Of a stretch of DNA of 64,000 nt, positions 1 through 11,500 are shown piece by piece. Positions within the stretch are counted from its first letter, which is position 1; every line of letters begins with the position of its first letter. A program made the translations under genes and the position numbers. The DNA is taken from positions 13,330,001-13,394,000 of the forward strand of contig NC_091976.1 in NCBI RefSeq assembly GCF_036711975.1. Direction: 5' to 3'. The DNA comes from Onthophagus taurus. Lineage: Eukaryota; Arthropoda; Insecta; Coleoptera; Scarabaeidae. The notes under the pieces were generated by a model. It saw nothing but the letters and a program-made list of their open reading frames with translations. It was not told where the DNA came from and ran no database searches.

Positions 1-902
1 CAGCACCATCAGTAGTATGATGGAAGTCCACGAAGATTATTTAAATCAAATCTATACTTCTTAAATTCTTGAAGTATTACATTGGCTAATTATAATATAT
101 TAGCCAATTATAATTTTCTAAGTAGTCCTTTTTAAATCTTCTGAGATATTTGCCTTCTTATTTAGATGGAAATTTATAATTTCCAGAGGTGTCCACAGAT
201 TTTTTATAGCTGTAATTTTCTCTTCGGCTGTTAATTTTTTTAATATAACATCCGCTACGTCAATGTCGAGTGTTGTTGAAATTTTTGGTTGAACAAACTT
301 CATTTGATGTTGATGGTACATTATCTAATTGAGTGGTATTCGAGGTTAAACTGGGCTCTTCTGAGCTTTTGGAGCTCTTTGGTTTCATTTGGTTTTGTTC
401 TTTTGATAAAATTAAGTAGACTACTTTGGTGACCAGTACGCTTCATCTTTTTCATAAGTTTAGTGAATCTAATGAAAAATATTAATATTGAAAGATCTGC
501 AAAATTAAGGTTATACCATATTTTTTTCTAATAAAATAAGATTGCAATAACATTAGAGAAAAATGGAGAAAAAGAAATTTTACAAAAATAAATTACCAGT
601 TTTATGAAATTTATGAAGACGTGTGGCCTCCTAATTCGACGGTTGTCAACACAATTTATTACTCCATTTGGTTCATCTTAGAGCAAAAAATCTCAGGAAC
701 ACGATACGCTATCGTAGACGTAAACGGTTCTAGTATCATTCTATAAGTTGAGTAATTCCCCGATAAATATTTTATTCGTTTGTTTGGAATTAACAAATAA
801 CTTAAACAAAATTTCTTTTTATTATTTTTAAACAATTTATTTGACAAGGAAACAACATTAACATTAGGTATAACCGAAAAAATGTTTAAAAACAATCTCA
901 AT
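1..902. other. AT-rich flank and 3' UTR of the LC8-like gene
   Basis: No convincing gene. A 67-codon minus-strand reading frame at 118-321 has no family signature I recognise. The part from about 655 to 902 is probably the 3' UTR of the minus-strand gene that ends at 903: minus-strand AATAAA hexamers lie at 771-776 and 655-660. Confidence 0.4.
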
Positions 903-1357
903 TTAAGCATAGATTAAGAACCAAGTGTATGCTCCAGTGAAATCATAACCCCTAAGTGTAGCAATGTGAGTACCGTGTATCGAATAGCTAGAAAATTGTT
1001 CAATAACATTAAATGATAAGTCTGGATACAGTTCCGTCAAAGTAGTTTTTATATATCTAACTCGTTCCAAAGTAAAATCATAAGTCGCAAGAGCGACTTC
1101 TACCGCAGATAGAACGTTAGCTATCATCTCGTCATCCATAGTATGTCCATCAATGACAGTCTAAAACAGATACAAAAAAACAATTAAATGATAAAAATAG
1201 AATATGAGAAATTCAAGAAAATACAAACATCTTTTGACGACCCCGCTGTTTTGAATATGTCAATTTCTTGCGTTTTTGCACCTTGTGTTAATGGCTTAGC
1301 GATAGAATCACTAATCAGGGCAAAAATTCCAAAGAGAACAATAACTTTAAAACTCAT
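903..1357 (-). CDS. Secreted LC8-type dynein light chain-like protein (2 exons)
   Basis: Predicted exons are 1229-1357 and 903-1160, separated by a 68-bp intron with a GT donor (gtttgt) and an AG acceptor (tgttttag), joining in phase 0 to give 128 residues. Exon 1 encodes a signal-peptide-like start (MSFKVIVLFGIFALISDSIA, then KPLTQ). Exon 2 aligns over its length with the LC8/DYNLL fold: an acidic start with a helix (VEVALATYDFTLERVRYIK, like LC8 helices 1-2), then FSSYSIHGTH and a hydrophobic beta-strand ending, matching LC8's F-SYVTHET region and C-terminal strands. LC8 proteins normally lack signal peptides and act in the cytosol as dimeric hubs; a secreted form would have another role. 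Divergence from LC8 is large. The start was chosen at the ATG that begins the signal peptide. The splice model is inferred, not observed. Confidence 0.7.
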
Positions 1358-2489
1358 CCTGGCCTTCTTTTGTACAGACACCTTGAAGCAACAACAACAA
1401 CTTATTTTTTACTTCCCAAAAAGCGAATTAAATATCAAAAATATTGATTTTTTAAGTAGATATGCTGTACGTGGAATAAGTAGATTACGAAAGTCCCACT
1501 TTAATTAATTAAAGATTGCTTATGTTGTTTTTATTGATAAGAATCTAATTTATTTATAATGGTTTTTTAGAAACAAAATTCGAAGAAGAACATTGTTATT
1601 GAGTAGGTACAAATTTAGATGTAGATTACTTGGAACTGCCTGCACATAATATATTTTTAATAAATTAAATATTCATATTTATTATAAATATAGTTAACAA
1701 GTCATTCAGAAGTCTAGAAAACATACAACAAAATAAAACAAGATTTAAAATAGTCTATGATGAATCTTGTGATCGAAACAAATTATTTCGCAAAAATACT
1801 AAACTACCATTGGGTGTCGTAATAAGAAAAGATTTTTATGGCAGTTGTAGGTTAATCTTTTCAAATTTTCACAATCCGGTGTTTTAATCACTGATGAATG
1901 TAAAGATTTCACCTGTAAATTATTTAATCAATTATCAAAAATTTTCAAAATCAAACACATAAATTACTCAGCTTACCCCCCAAAGCCTTAAAACATAACC
2001 TTATTAATGCAACCTTATCGTAATAAAAATAGCAGAAGATTAGCACACAAATTTGTTCATCAGTCAACTGTAGTATTTCAATAAATAACATGCGTTTGCT
2101 CCAGATCCTAAATACTCCTCATTTACACCGCCAACATAATTAATGCTATTCCTATTAACAAATCAAAGGTATGTCTTGAGAAGTTAAGAAAAGTTCAATA
2201 CTTCAATCAAACATCAGACATAATCACTCACATAAATTTAGATACCTTTACATAAAACAGAACACTTATTGAAACACTTATTTTTATTAATGTCATCTGT
2301 TCACAAAATAACAATAAGCAATAATTATAAGAAAGACTCAGTGGTGTACCATCATATTATGATATACATATTGTATTGATGTCATATAAAAAATCATTAA
2401 CCCACAGAGTATAACCTTTTTATACGTTTCAAGGGGGCCTGTTATGACAGATTTCGGGTCAGAACGTTTGGATGATGTGGACAAGTCAT
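1358..2489. other. AT-rich intergenic DNA
   Basis: Contains the promoter side of the minus-strand LC8-like gene and otherwise anonymous AT-rich sequence. I see no coding region, repeat or RNA gene that I can support. Confidence 0.5.
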
Positions 2490-2718
2490 AGATAATAATA
2501 ATAATATGGCTTTATTAATCTCAAATAATGACAAAATAATTATACAAAAGCAATACGTAGGGCGGAGTTAGGAATCAAGTTCCTCTTTACCACTCAACCC
2601 TACAAACAAAAAAAAGTAAAAATATTAATAAAATAGAACAAAAGAAAAATTTCAAAACAACCATGCTACGAAATTAATAATATTAAACGAATCAAAATAG
2701 AAAAAACAAAGTAATATA
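2490..2718 (-). repeat. 3' end of a LINE, cut off by a mariner insertion
   Basis: Read on the minus strand this ends in AATAAA followed closely by a (TTA)n-type tail, the usual 3' terminus of insect non-LTR retrotransposons. The reverse-transcriptase fragment of what is probably the same LINE resumes on the other side of the mariner element, at 4669. The two parts make one 5'-truncated LINE copy split by the DNA transposon. Confidence 0.5.
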
Positions 2719-4668
2719 CACTACTCTCCAAAATTATCGCACCACCTAAATTATGCATTAAGTTTAAAGGTATTTTTTTTTGAATCAACGGATGGATTTT
2801 GATGATTCTTCACGGTATAGGTTGATTTTTAAGGAAGAAATGTGTTGATGGTTTCTGACAATTGTCAACGTTTTACCCATATACGGGGTGTAAAAAGAAA
2901 TTTATATTTTTTCTTCTAATTTTGCAATACCCTGTGGAATTTATCAGAAAGAACCGCTACATTCCATTTACATTACGTTAGAATGGCAACCCTTCTCTAC
3001 ATTTTCGTTCAAGAATCATCTCGATATCTCTTTTATCAAGGAAGGTACACATTTTTTAAGTTTGACTTAATTTTGTTGAAATATAGTCCTTACTAATGAA
3101 ACAAGCAGACTTATGAAATATCAAACAGTTTGACAGAAATGCTTGTCAATTTTATTTACGCATTTAGCAAGTTGCTGCTGGGTTATTAAGTGTTTATTTG
3201 ACATAGACCGTATTTCAAGACATTTAAACCGCGATGAGTGTGTTGAGGCAGTTACTTTAGCCAATAAAGGAATAAGTTATCGTGAAATAGGCTTGAGATT
3301 AGGAGTTTCTCATATAACAATATCACGTGCCGTTCAACGATTTCAAGAGACAAATGATCATACAAGGCGACCTGGACAAGGAAGAAGGAGAGTCACAACA
3401 CTACGCCAAGATCGTTTTATTAGACTTCGTGCTTTAAGGGAACGTTTTGTTACAATAAGAAACTTACAGATACAAGTAGCAGATGTTCATAATATTCGAA
3501 TTAGTACTAACACTGTACAAAGGCGTCTCGCCGAAGATGATTTGCATGCAAGGATTCCTGCCAGAGCACCAAATTTAAATGCAAATCATCGTAGAAAGAG
3601 ATTGCAATTTGCCAGAGAACATCTTGACTGGAATGATGACTGGGAACAAGTACTGTTCACAGATGAATCAAGGTTTTGTTTATACAGCTCAGATAGACGT
3701 TTAACAGTAATTCGACGGCCCAATGAACGCTATGCATAGTGCAACATACGACCAACAACTTTATTTAATGGAGGATCTGTAATGGTTTGGGGTGGAATTT
3801 CGCTTACAGCACGAACAGACCTTGTTTCTTTGCGAAGAGGTTCATTAACAGGTGAAAGGTATATTACAGACATTTTATCGGAACACGTGGTACCCTTTGC
3901 TCCTTACATAGGAAATAATGTTTTATTAATGCATGATAATGCAAGACCTCATGTTGCCTATACGGTCCGTGACTATTTGGATGAAGTTGGATACAAACCA
4001 TGGACTGGCCACCCTGTAGCCCTGATCTCAATCCAATAGAGAATTTATGGGATAATAATATATTGATCGTCAGTTAAGGGGCCGACATCCACCACCTATC
4101 GTTTTGGACGATGTTGAGAGGATGGTAAGAGAGGTTTGGGATGCAATTGATCAAGATCAAATTCGACGCTTGATTTTAAGTATGCCTCGTCGCTGTGAAG
4201 AAGTGATACGTAAGAGAGGCGGAAATACACGTTATTAGGTGATTTTGAGAGAATTGATTAAGGATTATGTAGTGTTTTTTAGTTTTCACCTACTTGTTTA
4301 AAATGTTAATAAAAATTCGTTACATTTAAACTTGTGTATCTTCCTTGATAAAAGAGATATCGAGATGATTCTTGAACGAAAATGTAGAGAAGGGTTGCCA
4401 TTCTAACGTAATGTAAATGGAATGTAGCGGTTCTTTCTGATAAATTCCACAGGGTGTTGCAAAATTAGAAGAAAAAACATAAATTGCTTTTTACACCCCG
4501 TATATGGGTAAAACGTTGACAATTGTCAGAAACCATCAACACATTTCGTCCTTAAAAATCAACCTATATCATGAAGAAAGAATCATCAAAATCCATCCGT
4601 TGATTAAAAAAAAATACCTTTAAACGTAATGCATCATTTAGGTGGTGCGATAATTTTGGAGAGTAGTG
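2719..4668 (+). mobile_element. Tc1/mariner element with ~335-bp terminal inverted repeats
   Basis: The element begins CACTACTCTCC and ends GGAGAGTAGTG and is flanked by a TA duplication (2717-2718 and 4669-4670). The terminal inverted repeats are very long, about 2719-3051 and 4333-4668, with only scattered differences. The single internal gene is a broken DDE transposase on the plus strand. Length 1950 bp. It sits inside the 3' UTR of an older LINE copy. Long TIRs of this sort are known in some Tc1-like groups; I cannot name the family. Confidence 0.9.
3203..4238 (+). pseudogene. Tc1-like transposase, inactivated
   Basis: The N-terminal part holds paired helix-turn-helix sequence (LNRDECVEAVTLANKG, then ISYREIGLRLGVSHITISRA). 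The catalytic core follows: first Asp in FTDESRF, second Asp in LMHDNARPH, and the DDE Glu in SPDLNPIENLW. A TAG codon at 3737-3739 interrupts the frame, which then continues unchanged. A second lesion, a frameshift near 3990-4010, moves the last catalytic block to another frame. The C-terminus ends at TAG near 4238. No ATG was found in frame at the N-terminus. One nonsense codon and one indel imply fairly recent death. Confidence 0.85.
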
Positions 4669-5382
4669 TATATTAATTGCAATACATATGCATGCGAAAC
4701 ACAGCAACTATACGCCAGATTGTTCATCCATTAACATTTGTCGCAGTTTCTTCTTAAACGCATTCAAATTTGGAGATTTCAAAGAGCCTGGTAGCGGATT
4801 ATAATATTTAGGAAGACAATAAGTGAAGGATCGTTCAAATAACAAGGTCTCGTGTTTAGGAGGTGTAATAATACCTCTATTTCTAATATTGATATTATGA
4901 ATATATGTCCTGAATGATATTTTGTTATATAGATACGGAGGCTTCTTCAACATGAGAAGTTTATGGTAGAATGATAACAAATGCAACTTTCTTCTGTTGG
5001 ACATATTCAACCAACCAGCATCTATCAATTTATGAGACACATGATCATACCGTTTTAAACCGTATATAAGCCTGAGGCAAACATTCTGTACCCGCTGTAC
5101 ACGACTTACTGAAGCGCTATCCAGACAGGTACCAAAAACCTTGTCACAAAAAGTCAAATTACAAAGTACAAGGGTATCGCACAGTTTTAACAGTGTAGTT
5201 TTAGATACTGTGTGCCTCATGCCATAAATTAATTTCAACGTTGCATATGATTTATTGGTTTTCTGTGTAATATGTGTTATAAATCTAATATTTGAATCCT
5301 GATACAATCCCATATTACGAAAACAGCATCCTACATTAATTCGCTGGCCATCAACTTCTATACTGAATTGAGGAGAAAGTTC
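4669..5382 (-). pseudogene. LINE (Jockey/CR1-like) reverse transcriptase C-terminal fragment
   Basis: An open stretch of about 200 codons (4708-5313) plus about 23 further codons upstream encodes the thumb and C-terminal region of a non-LTR retrotransposon RT. Recognisable features are the I-V-D-G-Q-R stretch ending in NMG at the fragment start, KLIYGMRHTVS, the VQRVQNVCLRLIYG block and the hydrophobic tail with SLKSPNLNAFKKKLRQ. The RT palm with its YxDD is absent, so the copy is 5'-truncated. Its 3' UTR was later split by the mariner at 2719-4668. Confidence 0.75.
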
Positions 5383-5560
5383 CTACGTATATACAACGAA
5401 TTTCTTTGTTGTAACAATGAAAATAACGATAAAATCAGTCCGATGAAAAAGTACGTTGACACAATGAACATTTTGCACAAAAGGATGAACTCGTTCATTG
5501 ATTAATGTAAATTTATTGCATGAATGAATAGCGTACATTGGTTTTTTCAAATCACATTTT

Positions 5561-5833
5561 ATTGAGCCAATAAAGTCGAACATTATAATTATGTGCAGGA
5601 TTATCCTGCCAATGATACTACTTTATAGTATCGATTAAAAATGTTCATTTGTGCAATAACATCTTACAATGTAATTATGTACAGGTTTATCTTTCTAACG
5701 ATGCTAGTTCACAGTATCAATTAAAGCTGTTCATTGAGCCAATAACATCATACGTTCTTATAATGTAAGTACATATTAATCCTGCTAATAAAGCTACTTC
5801 ATAAAATATTCCTTTATCCAATAAATATTGTTC
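5561..5833. repeat. Degenerate 86-bp tandem repeat, about 3 copies
   Basis: Copies start at 5561, 5647 and 5733, each beginning AT(T)GAGCCAATAA or a close variant and ending near TTCA. The first two are exactly 86 bp; the third is about 100 bp because of a small insertion. Divergence between copies is roughly 20 percent by eye. The sequence before 5561 may be a still older copy. Confidence 0.6.
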
Positions 5834-6895
5834 ATCAAGTTAATTAACACTATTTACCTTGACTTAGCTAATCACGGCATTTAATATCACTGCATGACGG
5901 TAGTTATAAACACCGTACGCTAATAATTTCTATCAAGGGAAGCTATGAAAATGAAAACTTCTGTCCTCGATTATACCTATAATGTGACAAGTTGTAAAAA
6001 TTGTAAGTATGATAAGGTAGTTGATAAGTTATTCTTATCATAATTTTCTTGAAAGAAATTCGTTGATCACAGGGTATCTTTTATCCTTTCACATTCAGTA
6101 ATTTTCTAACATAAATAAGGTAATACTAATCAGACAATTAAACACCAAATTCATTTTTTAGGCTTTATTGTACTGCAACACATATCTGAGTAGGTGTTTT
6201 AGGGCAACTTTAAACGTTAATTTAAAAATATTTTCGCCAATTGCCATCTCAAAAGGTTGTATTAGTGCAACCATATAGCGGCTGCTACGCCACCATCTAG
6301 AATAAACAAAATAAATTAAAACAAGTTGTAAAGAAATCCAATTAAGTAAAGCATATTTAGATGAACTCACCTTCATCATCATCGGTAGGCATTTCTCGTA
6401 ATTGATTTACGATGTTGCATATGCCTTTTTCTTTGACATGATTTTTGTCACTTAGGAATGCATAATTATCTCCTCACATTGCTTCCAATTCATTAACAAA
6501 CTATCTAACAAACTGTTCTAAATAAAGACCGAATTTATAGAAAATATGTCTATGCTTAAAAATTATGGCATGGAAAATCTGATTAGAAATCTATACGAAT
6601 CAGATAAAAAGGAATATAATAACACCAAGTTTTTTACGCCTTTTTTGCTTTTTTTGAATTTTTATGCCTATTATTGTTTTTCATGTCTATTTAAAGCTTT
6701 TCTTTTCATTTTTCGGCTTTCTTCCAAAATTTATTTAATTGCGAAAAAAAATTTTGCTCCTCCACTGTATATTTGTTTCCTGATCGAATTCGTGCTATGT
6801 AATTCTCCGTGTATGCTGTCTGATGTGGGATTCTCCGTATTATTGATCGAGCCTTGTGTAATGTAACTGTAAAGTGCATTTACGGTACAACGTCA
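5834..6895. other. AT-rich intergenic DNA
   Basis: No gene I can identify. A minus-strand segment around 6270-6480 reads as two short open exons with plausible GT/AG ends and an acidic PTDDDE motif, but no family match, so it is not called. The rest looks like decayed repeat DNA. Confidence 0.4.
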
Positions 6896-6988
6896 AAACA
6901 AAAGCCCACCATAGAAGAATGGATTAAAAATTACAAAGAATTGAAATATGAACGCAACCGCTTGTTTTGCCAAGCGTGTTCAAAAATC
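6896..6988 (+). pseudogene. CGGBP1/hAT-like relic, exon 1
   Basis: Encodes a stretch containing EEWIKNY and RLFCQACSK, the first half of a CGGBP1-type C2H2 finger found at the N-terminus of some hAT-derived proteins. It ends at a good donor (ATC|gtaagt, 6988/6989). The expected initiator position reads ACG, so the start is lost or lies upstream. Element A (7023-12230) inserted 34 bp into the following intron. With A and one target duplication removed, the intron is only about 56 bp and the finger continues at 12257. Confidence 0.55.
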
Positions 6989-7022
6989 GTAAGTTATTTA
7001 CACTGAAAATTATAATATGTAT

Positions 7023-7392
7023 TGAAACATAATATTTTTGTATATCCGCGTTCGAATTGGCGTTTATTTTGATATTGGGTTAGTTTTTGTCCACCACGTG
7101 CGAGGTGGGGATGTAAACTTGTGAGGGTCCTTCGAGTCTGGTTTTGATTCGGTTTGGCACATTGGTTTGTGACACCAGGCTCGAGCGACCTCTTGGGAAC
7201 TTATAACATATTTTTTATATGTTGTGTGTCCTTGTGCTCAGGTTTGTTACATTTTAGTTTATATTTTTATCATAATGTTAATTTTTGCCTTTTTATTCAG
7301 AGTGTGGTTAATAAACCAGTTTTCTTTTGAAAAATCACTTTTAATTCTTCCACCTTACCCCAAAACCACCTTCCACGGAATTTTCCGCAACA
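7023..7392 (+). repeat. Element A 5' LTR
   Basis: 370 bp, starts TGAAACAT and ends TTCCGCAACA. It contains an AATAAA (in TTAATAAACC near 7310) that should act as the poly(A) signal. It matches the 3' LTR (11861-12230) throughout as far as I can read. Confidence 0.95.
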
Positions 7393-7394
7393 TC

Positions 7395-7412
7395 TGGCGC
7401 CCAACTTGCGGC
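7395..7412 (+). other. Element A primer-binding site (tRNA-Lys type)
   Basis: TGGCGCCCAACTTGCGGC starts two bases after the LTR. TGGCGCCCAAC is the beginning of the binding site used by retroelements primed by lysine tRNA; the last bases differ from the versions I know, so the exact isoacceptor is uncertain. Confidence 0.65.
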
Positions 7413-7461
7413 TTTGGTGGTAAATTGATTGTGGATTTTGAAGAAAATTTACGTGAGAATA

Positions 7462-8535
7462 ATGAATCGGACACCGGTTTCGAGAGCGAGGCATATATAT
7501 AACACGCGGGGGACGAAAAATTTCCACAGCGATGGCGAGTTGGAGGAACGTGAACAAGAGAGAGATAATAGGGAAAACGAAAGTCAATCAACAACCCGAT
7601 TTATGGACAAGGCAACAACAGAAGAAGCGACCGGAATAACAGAACACTCTACCGGAACAATAAAGAAGACGGCTAGTAATGAAAGTAAGATAAAAGGTCC
7701 ATTTTTATCAAACAAAAATGTTGTCGATAATGTTCCTCCGCCATACTCGATGGTGGGGTGGCCCGTTACTAATAATAACGCGCCCCAGAAAAACCCGTTT
7801 AGTTTGACTGCTCCGCGTATGCAAACAAATTCAATTTTAAGCGCTCCGGTGCCACCTGATCCGGTGAATTCTGTAATAGATGTCGCGAGAATGATTCCTA
7901 TTTTTGACGGAACTAATATTCATCCCGTAAAATTTATTACGCAATTAGAACAAGCGTTGCTATTGTATAAGATCCCATACAATTTATTAAATTTTTACGT
8001 GAGATCGCAATTTTCGAATGAGGCCAGGGTTTGGTTTGATGCTATGAGCGAGGTCTCCCCGGATTTTCCCTCTTTTAAAAAGGCGTTTTTGGAACAATTT
8101 TGGGGCGGTTTCCGACAAATGGAAATTAGAAGTTTGTTAGAGAGCGGCCGGTATAGAAGTAATGAGGGCAGTTTTTCCACTTATTTCTTAAATTTAGTCG
8201 CTAAAAGCAGGTATTTAGACCCTCCGCTACAAGAAGATATTTTAATTACGATGATTGCTCGTCATTTTCCCCCACAAATCGGTGCGTCTCTTATCGGTAC
8301 AACAGATATTACGCAAGCACTGAGTAGACTTCGTCAAGCGGAATATGTTTTTAGACCTTATCCGTCACATTCGCAAACAAATCAGTCCCGCGGACCTCCG
8401 CCGCGATCGCACGGGAATTCTCACCCAAATAGACCGGTGGCGGCCATTCAAGTAGATTCTTGGTCACCTTTTTCCAATGATATGGGTGAAGCGCTAGCTT
8501 TAGAGTCGGGAAATGCGCGAGGAAACACCGAGTAG
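7462..8535 (+). CDS. gag: Element A Gag
   Basis: 357 codons from the first ATG (7462); the frame is open without ATG from 7429. The middle is a retrotransposon Gag capsid region (PIFDGTN, FITQLEQALLLY, WFDAMSEVSPDFPSFKKAFLEQF, then a helical part to about residue 300). The C-terminus is basic and rich in Arg, Gly, Pro and Ser (QSRGPPPRSHGNSHPNRP) and replaces the usual CCHC knuckle, which is absent. Gag ends at TAG 8533-8535. Pol is reached by -1 frameshifting in the last 46 bases. Confidence 0.85.
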   Translation: MNRTPVSRARHIYNTRGTKNFHSDGELEEREQERDNRENESQSTTRFMDKATTEEATGITEHSTGTIKKTASNESKIKGPFLSNKNVVDNVPPPYSMVGWPVTNNNAPQKNPFSLTAPRMQTNSILSAPVPPDPVNSVIDVARMIPIFDGTNIHPVKFITQLEQALLLYKIPYNLLNFYVRSQFSNEARVWFDAMSEVSPDFPSFKKAFLEQFWGGFRQMEIRSLLESGRYRSNEGSFSTYFLNLVAKSRYLDPPLQEDILITMIARHFPPQIGASLIGTTDITQALSRLRQAEYVFRPYPSHSQTNQSRGPPPRSHGNSHPNRPVAAIQVDSWSPFSNDMGEALALESGNARGNTE

Positions 8536-11500
8536 GGCCATCGGTGTCGACTTATTTACCGGCCCATAATTTAAAAATAAATAGAGAACCCAGAGAAGAC
8601 TTATTAGATATTAAATGTGATTTTTTTCATGAAAGTGTGTCGTATCGTTGTCCTACGGTGATGGTAAGAATTGGAGGAATGGAATTTCCGGCGTTAGTTG
8701 ACACTGGAAGCGAGATTTGTTGCGTTTCCGAGGTTACGTTTCAGCAAGTTTGGCCTATAATTAAAGATTACACTCCTTGTTTTCCCATACAAGGTACACG
8801 AATTTCGGGGGCAGTTGAAGGAAAAACAAATAAAATTAGCTATCAATTATCATTAGAATTTAATATAGATGATTTTAATACTAGGTATGAATTTTTTGTG
8901 ATACCTAATTTGTCATATCCAATAATTTTGGGAATAGATTTTTTGAGGTTTCACAATTCCAGTTTTGATTTTGAAAAACGGGAATTAACCATCATTCATC
9001 AGAATCAGCGATTTCTTATTCCGGAAACAGTTTTTTGTCATGAATTGAAACCGCCTGAATTATCTACTTTACGGTTATGCGCAGTAAAGCATCCAGTTAA
9101 TTATTATTTTTCCATTTTAAAATGTGAAACGGTCAGTAATAACGAATCAGATCTTTTCAATAATATCTTAAACAATTTAAATATAAGTTCTATGGAAAAA
9201 AGTCATTTCGCGTCGGTTTTGGATAAGCATTGGGCAATTTTTTCCGAAATACCGGGTCTTACCCAGGAATATGAGCATGAAATAATTCTCAACTCGACAG
9301 ATCCTTTCACGGTAAAGCAATATCCGGTTCCCGTAGCTCATAGAGGTGTTATCCAGGACGAAATTAGGAAAATGGAAAAATGGGGTATCATTGAACGCGC
9401 CAACACTCCATATTGTAGTCCTTTGGTTACAACAGTTAAATCAGATGGCTCGGTTAGGGTCTGTTTGGATGCTAGGCGTCTGAATAAGGTTATGGTAGGA
9501 GATAATGAGCTTCCGAGAACCATAGAAGATATCCTTCGTAATTGTGGCAACATTACTTATATGTCTACTTTAGACTTGACTGCGGGATATTGGCAGATTC
9601 CATTAAAGTCGGAACATCGCAAATATACAGGTTTCCGTTTCGAAAATAAATGTTACCAATTTAAGGTGCTACCTTTTGGTTTAAAGACCGCCGTTTCGTC
9701 ATTTACGAGATGTATTGATCGCATTTTGGGTCCTTCTTTCGCGGGATTTGTTTATGCGTATGTCGATGACCTATTAATAGCCTCAAATTCTTTTGAGCAA
9801 CATCTTCATCACTTAGATTTGGTTTTAAGTAGACTAAAAAATGCTGGATTTACATTAAGGTTGAAAAAGTGCCAATTTTTTAGAACAGAAATGATTTATT
9901 TAGGATATTTAATTAGCCAGTCAGGTGTATGTCAGGATCCTGAAAGAGTATCTGCTCTGCGTGATTTCCCCGTGCCCCGTAACGTGAAACAGCTGCAGGC
10001 TTTTCTGGGTTTGGCTAATTTCGATAGGTGTTTTGTAGAAAACTTTGCATCTATAGCGGAACCTCTTTCTGAGTTACTGAGGAAACAATCTCGTTGGCGT
10101 TGGGGTGAAACGCAGGAGGAAGCTTTTGTGAAAATTAAAGAAATTTTATCACGGGAAATTATGCTTTATCAACCTTCGTACGACTTACCTTTCGAAGTAC
10201 AATGTGATGCTAGCGATATTGGTTTGGGAGCCATTCTCTTCCAAATGGTGAATGGTAGGAAAAAAATAATTAGTTATGCTAGCCGTTTACTGTTGGACAG
10301 GGAACGACGATACTCGGTATCTGAGAAGGAACTGTTGGCAGTGGTATTTGCTTTGCAAAAATGGCGTACTTACCTTATCGGGAAACATTTTAAAATCTAT
10401 ACGGATCATCGAAGTTTGTCTTTTTTAAATACTTGCCGTTTGTTGAATCGCAGAATTGAACGATGGGTTCTTGCTCTCCAAGAATATGATTACGAGTGCG
10501 TATTCATTTCCGGAAAAGATAATGTTTTGGCTGATGTTTTGTCTAGAAACCCTCCTATTCGTCCTATCGTTCCGGATAATAAATGTTTTGCGGTGATGAA
10601 GTGTAAAATAAACGAATTGAACTCGTTAATTAAAGATTTGCCTGAGGCTCAGAAAAGCGATCCAACTCTATCCAAAATAATTGAAGAGCTCCATAAACCC
10701 AATAATAAAGAAAGTAAATTCATCTTATTTCAGAATTTATTGTTTTGTCGTCAGGATGGGGTCGAATTACGGTTGTGTATCCCTAAGAAACATACTGATT
10801 CTATCACAAGGTACTATCATGAACATTTGGGTCATTTTGGAGTATATAAAACTTGGTGTTCACTGCGTAGAGATTTTTGGTGGTCGGGTATGCACTCAAA
10901 TGTCAAGAGAGTGGTAAAGGGTTGCGAACTTTGTCAATCATGTAAAACTTCCGTTTTACCTAAACCGCCTTTAGAGTCAATTGTTCCGGAAGGGCCAAAT
11001 GATTTGGTGGCTGTCGATTTTTATGGTCCGTTACCCCGTTCAACTGGTGGTGTCTCTTATATTTTCGTCGCGGTTGACGTATTTTCTAAATATTTAGCGT
11101 TGTACCCAATTAAAAAAGCTACCGCCGCTGCCGCCTTAAATCGACTTAGGCAACATTATTTTTTACAAGTAGGTAAACCTAAAAGATTGCTATCTGATCA
11201 GGGTACACAATTTAAAGCTAGAATATTCAAGGACTTTTTGAGAGATGAGGGTATCGTACAAGTTTTTAGTTCTGTTAGACATCCCCAAGGAAATCCCTCG
11301 GAACGGGTAATGCGTGAATTGGGGCGGATGTTTCGTACCTTTTGCCATTCTTCACATTCAGCTTGGGCTAGATCAGTTCCGGAAATAGCTAAACTAATTA
11401 ATAACGCGGTTCACGAGTCCACTGGTTTTGCGCCCATCGAAATTCATTTTGGTACTAAATCTTTTTCGCCGATTCGTGATTTGTTGGATTGGCCAAATAC

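Noticed and set aside
1188..1508. 106-codon plus-strand open frame
   Set aside because: Antisense to exon 1 of the LC8-like gene and has no domain; the minus-strand gene with splice sites and signal peptide explains the region.
6158..6480. Possible two-exon minus-strand gene with a PTDDDE motif
   Set aside because: Splice signals are plausible but the product is very short, has no family resemblance and stops soon after the junction.
7224..7502. 92-codon frame at the end of element A's 5' LTR, repeated in the 3' LTR
   Set aside because: It lies in LTR/leader sequence and recurs only because the LTRs are copies; no sign of coding use.
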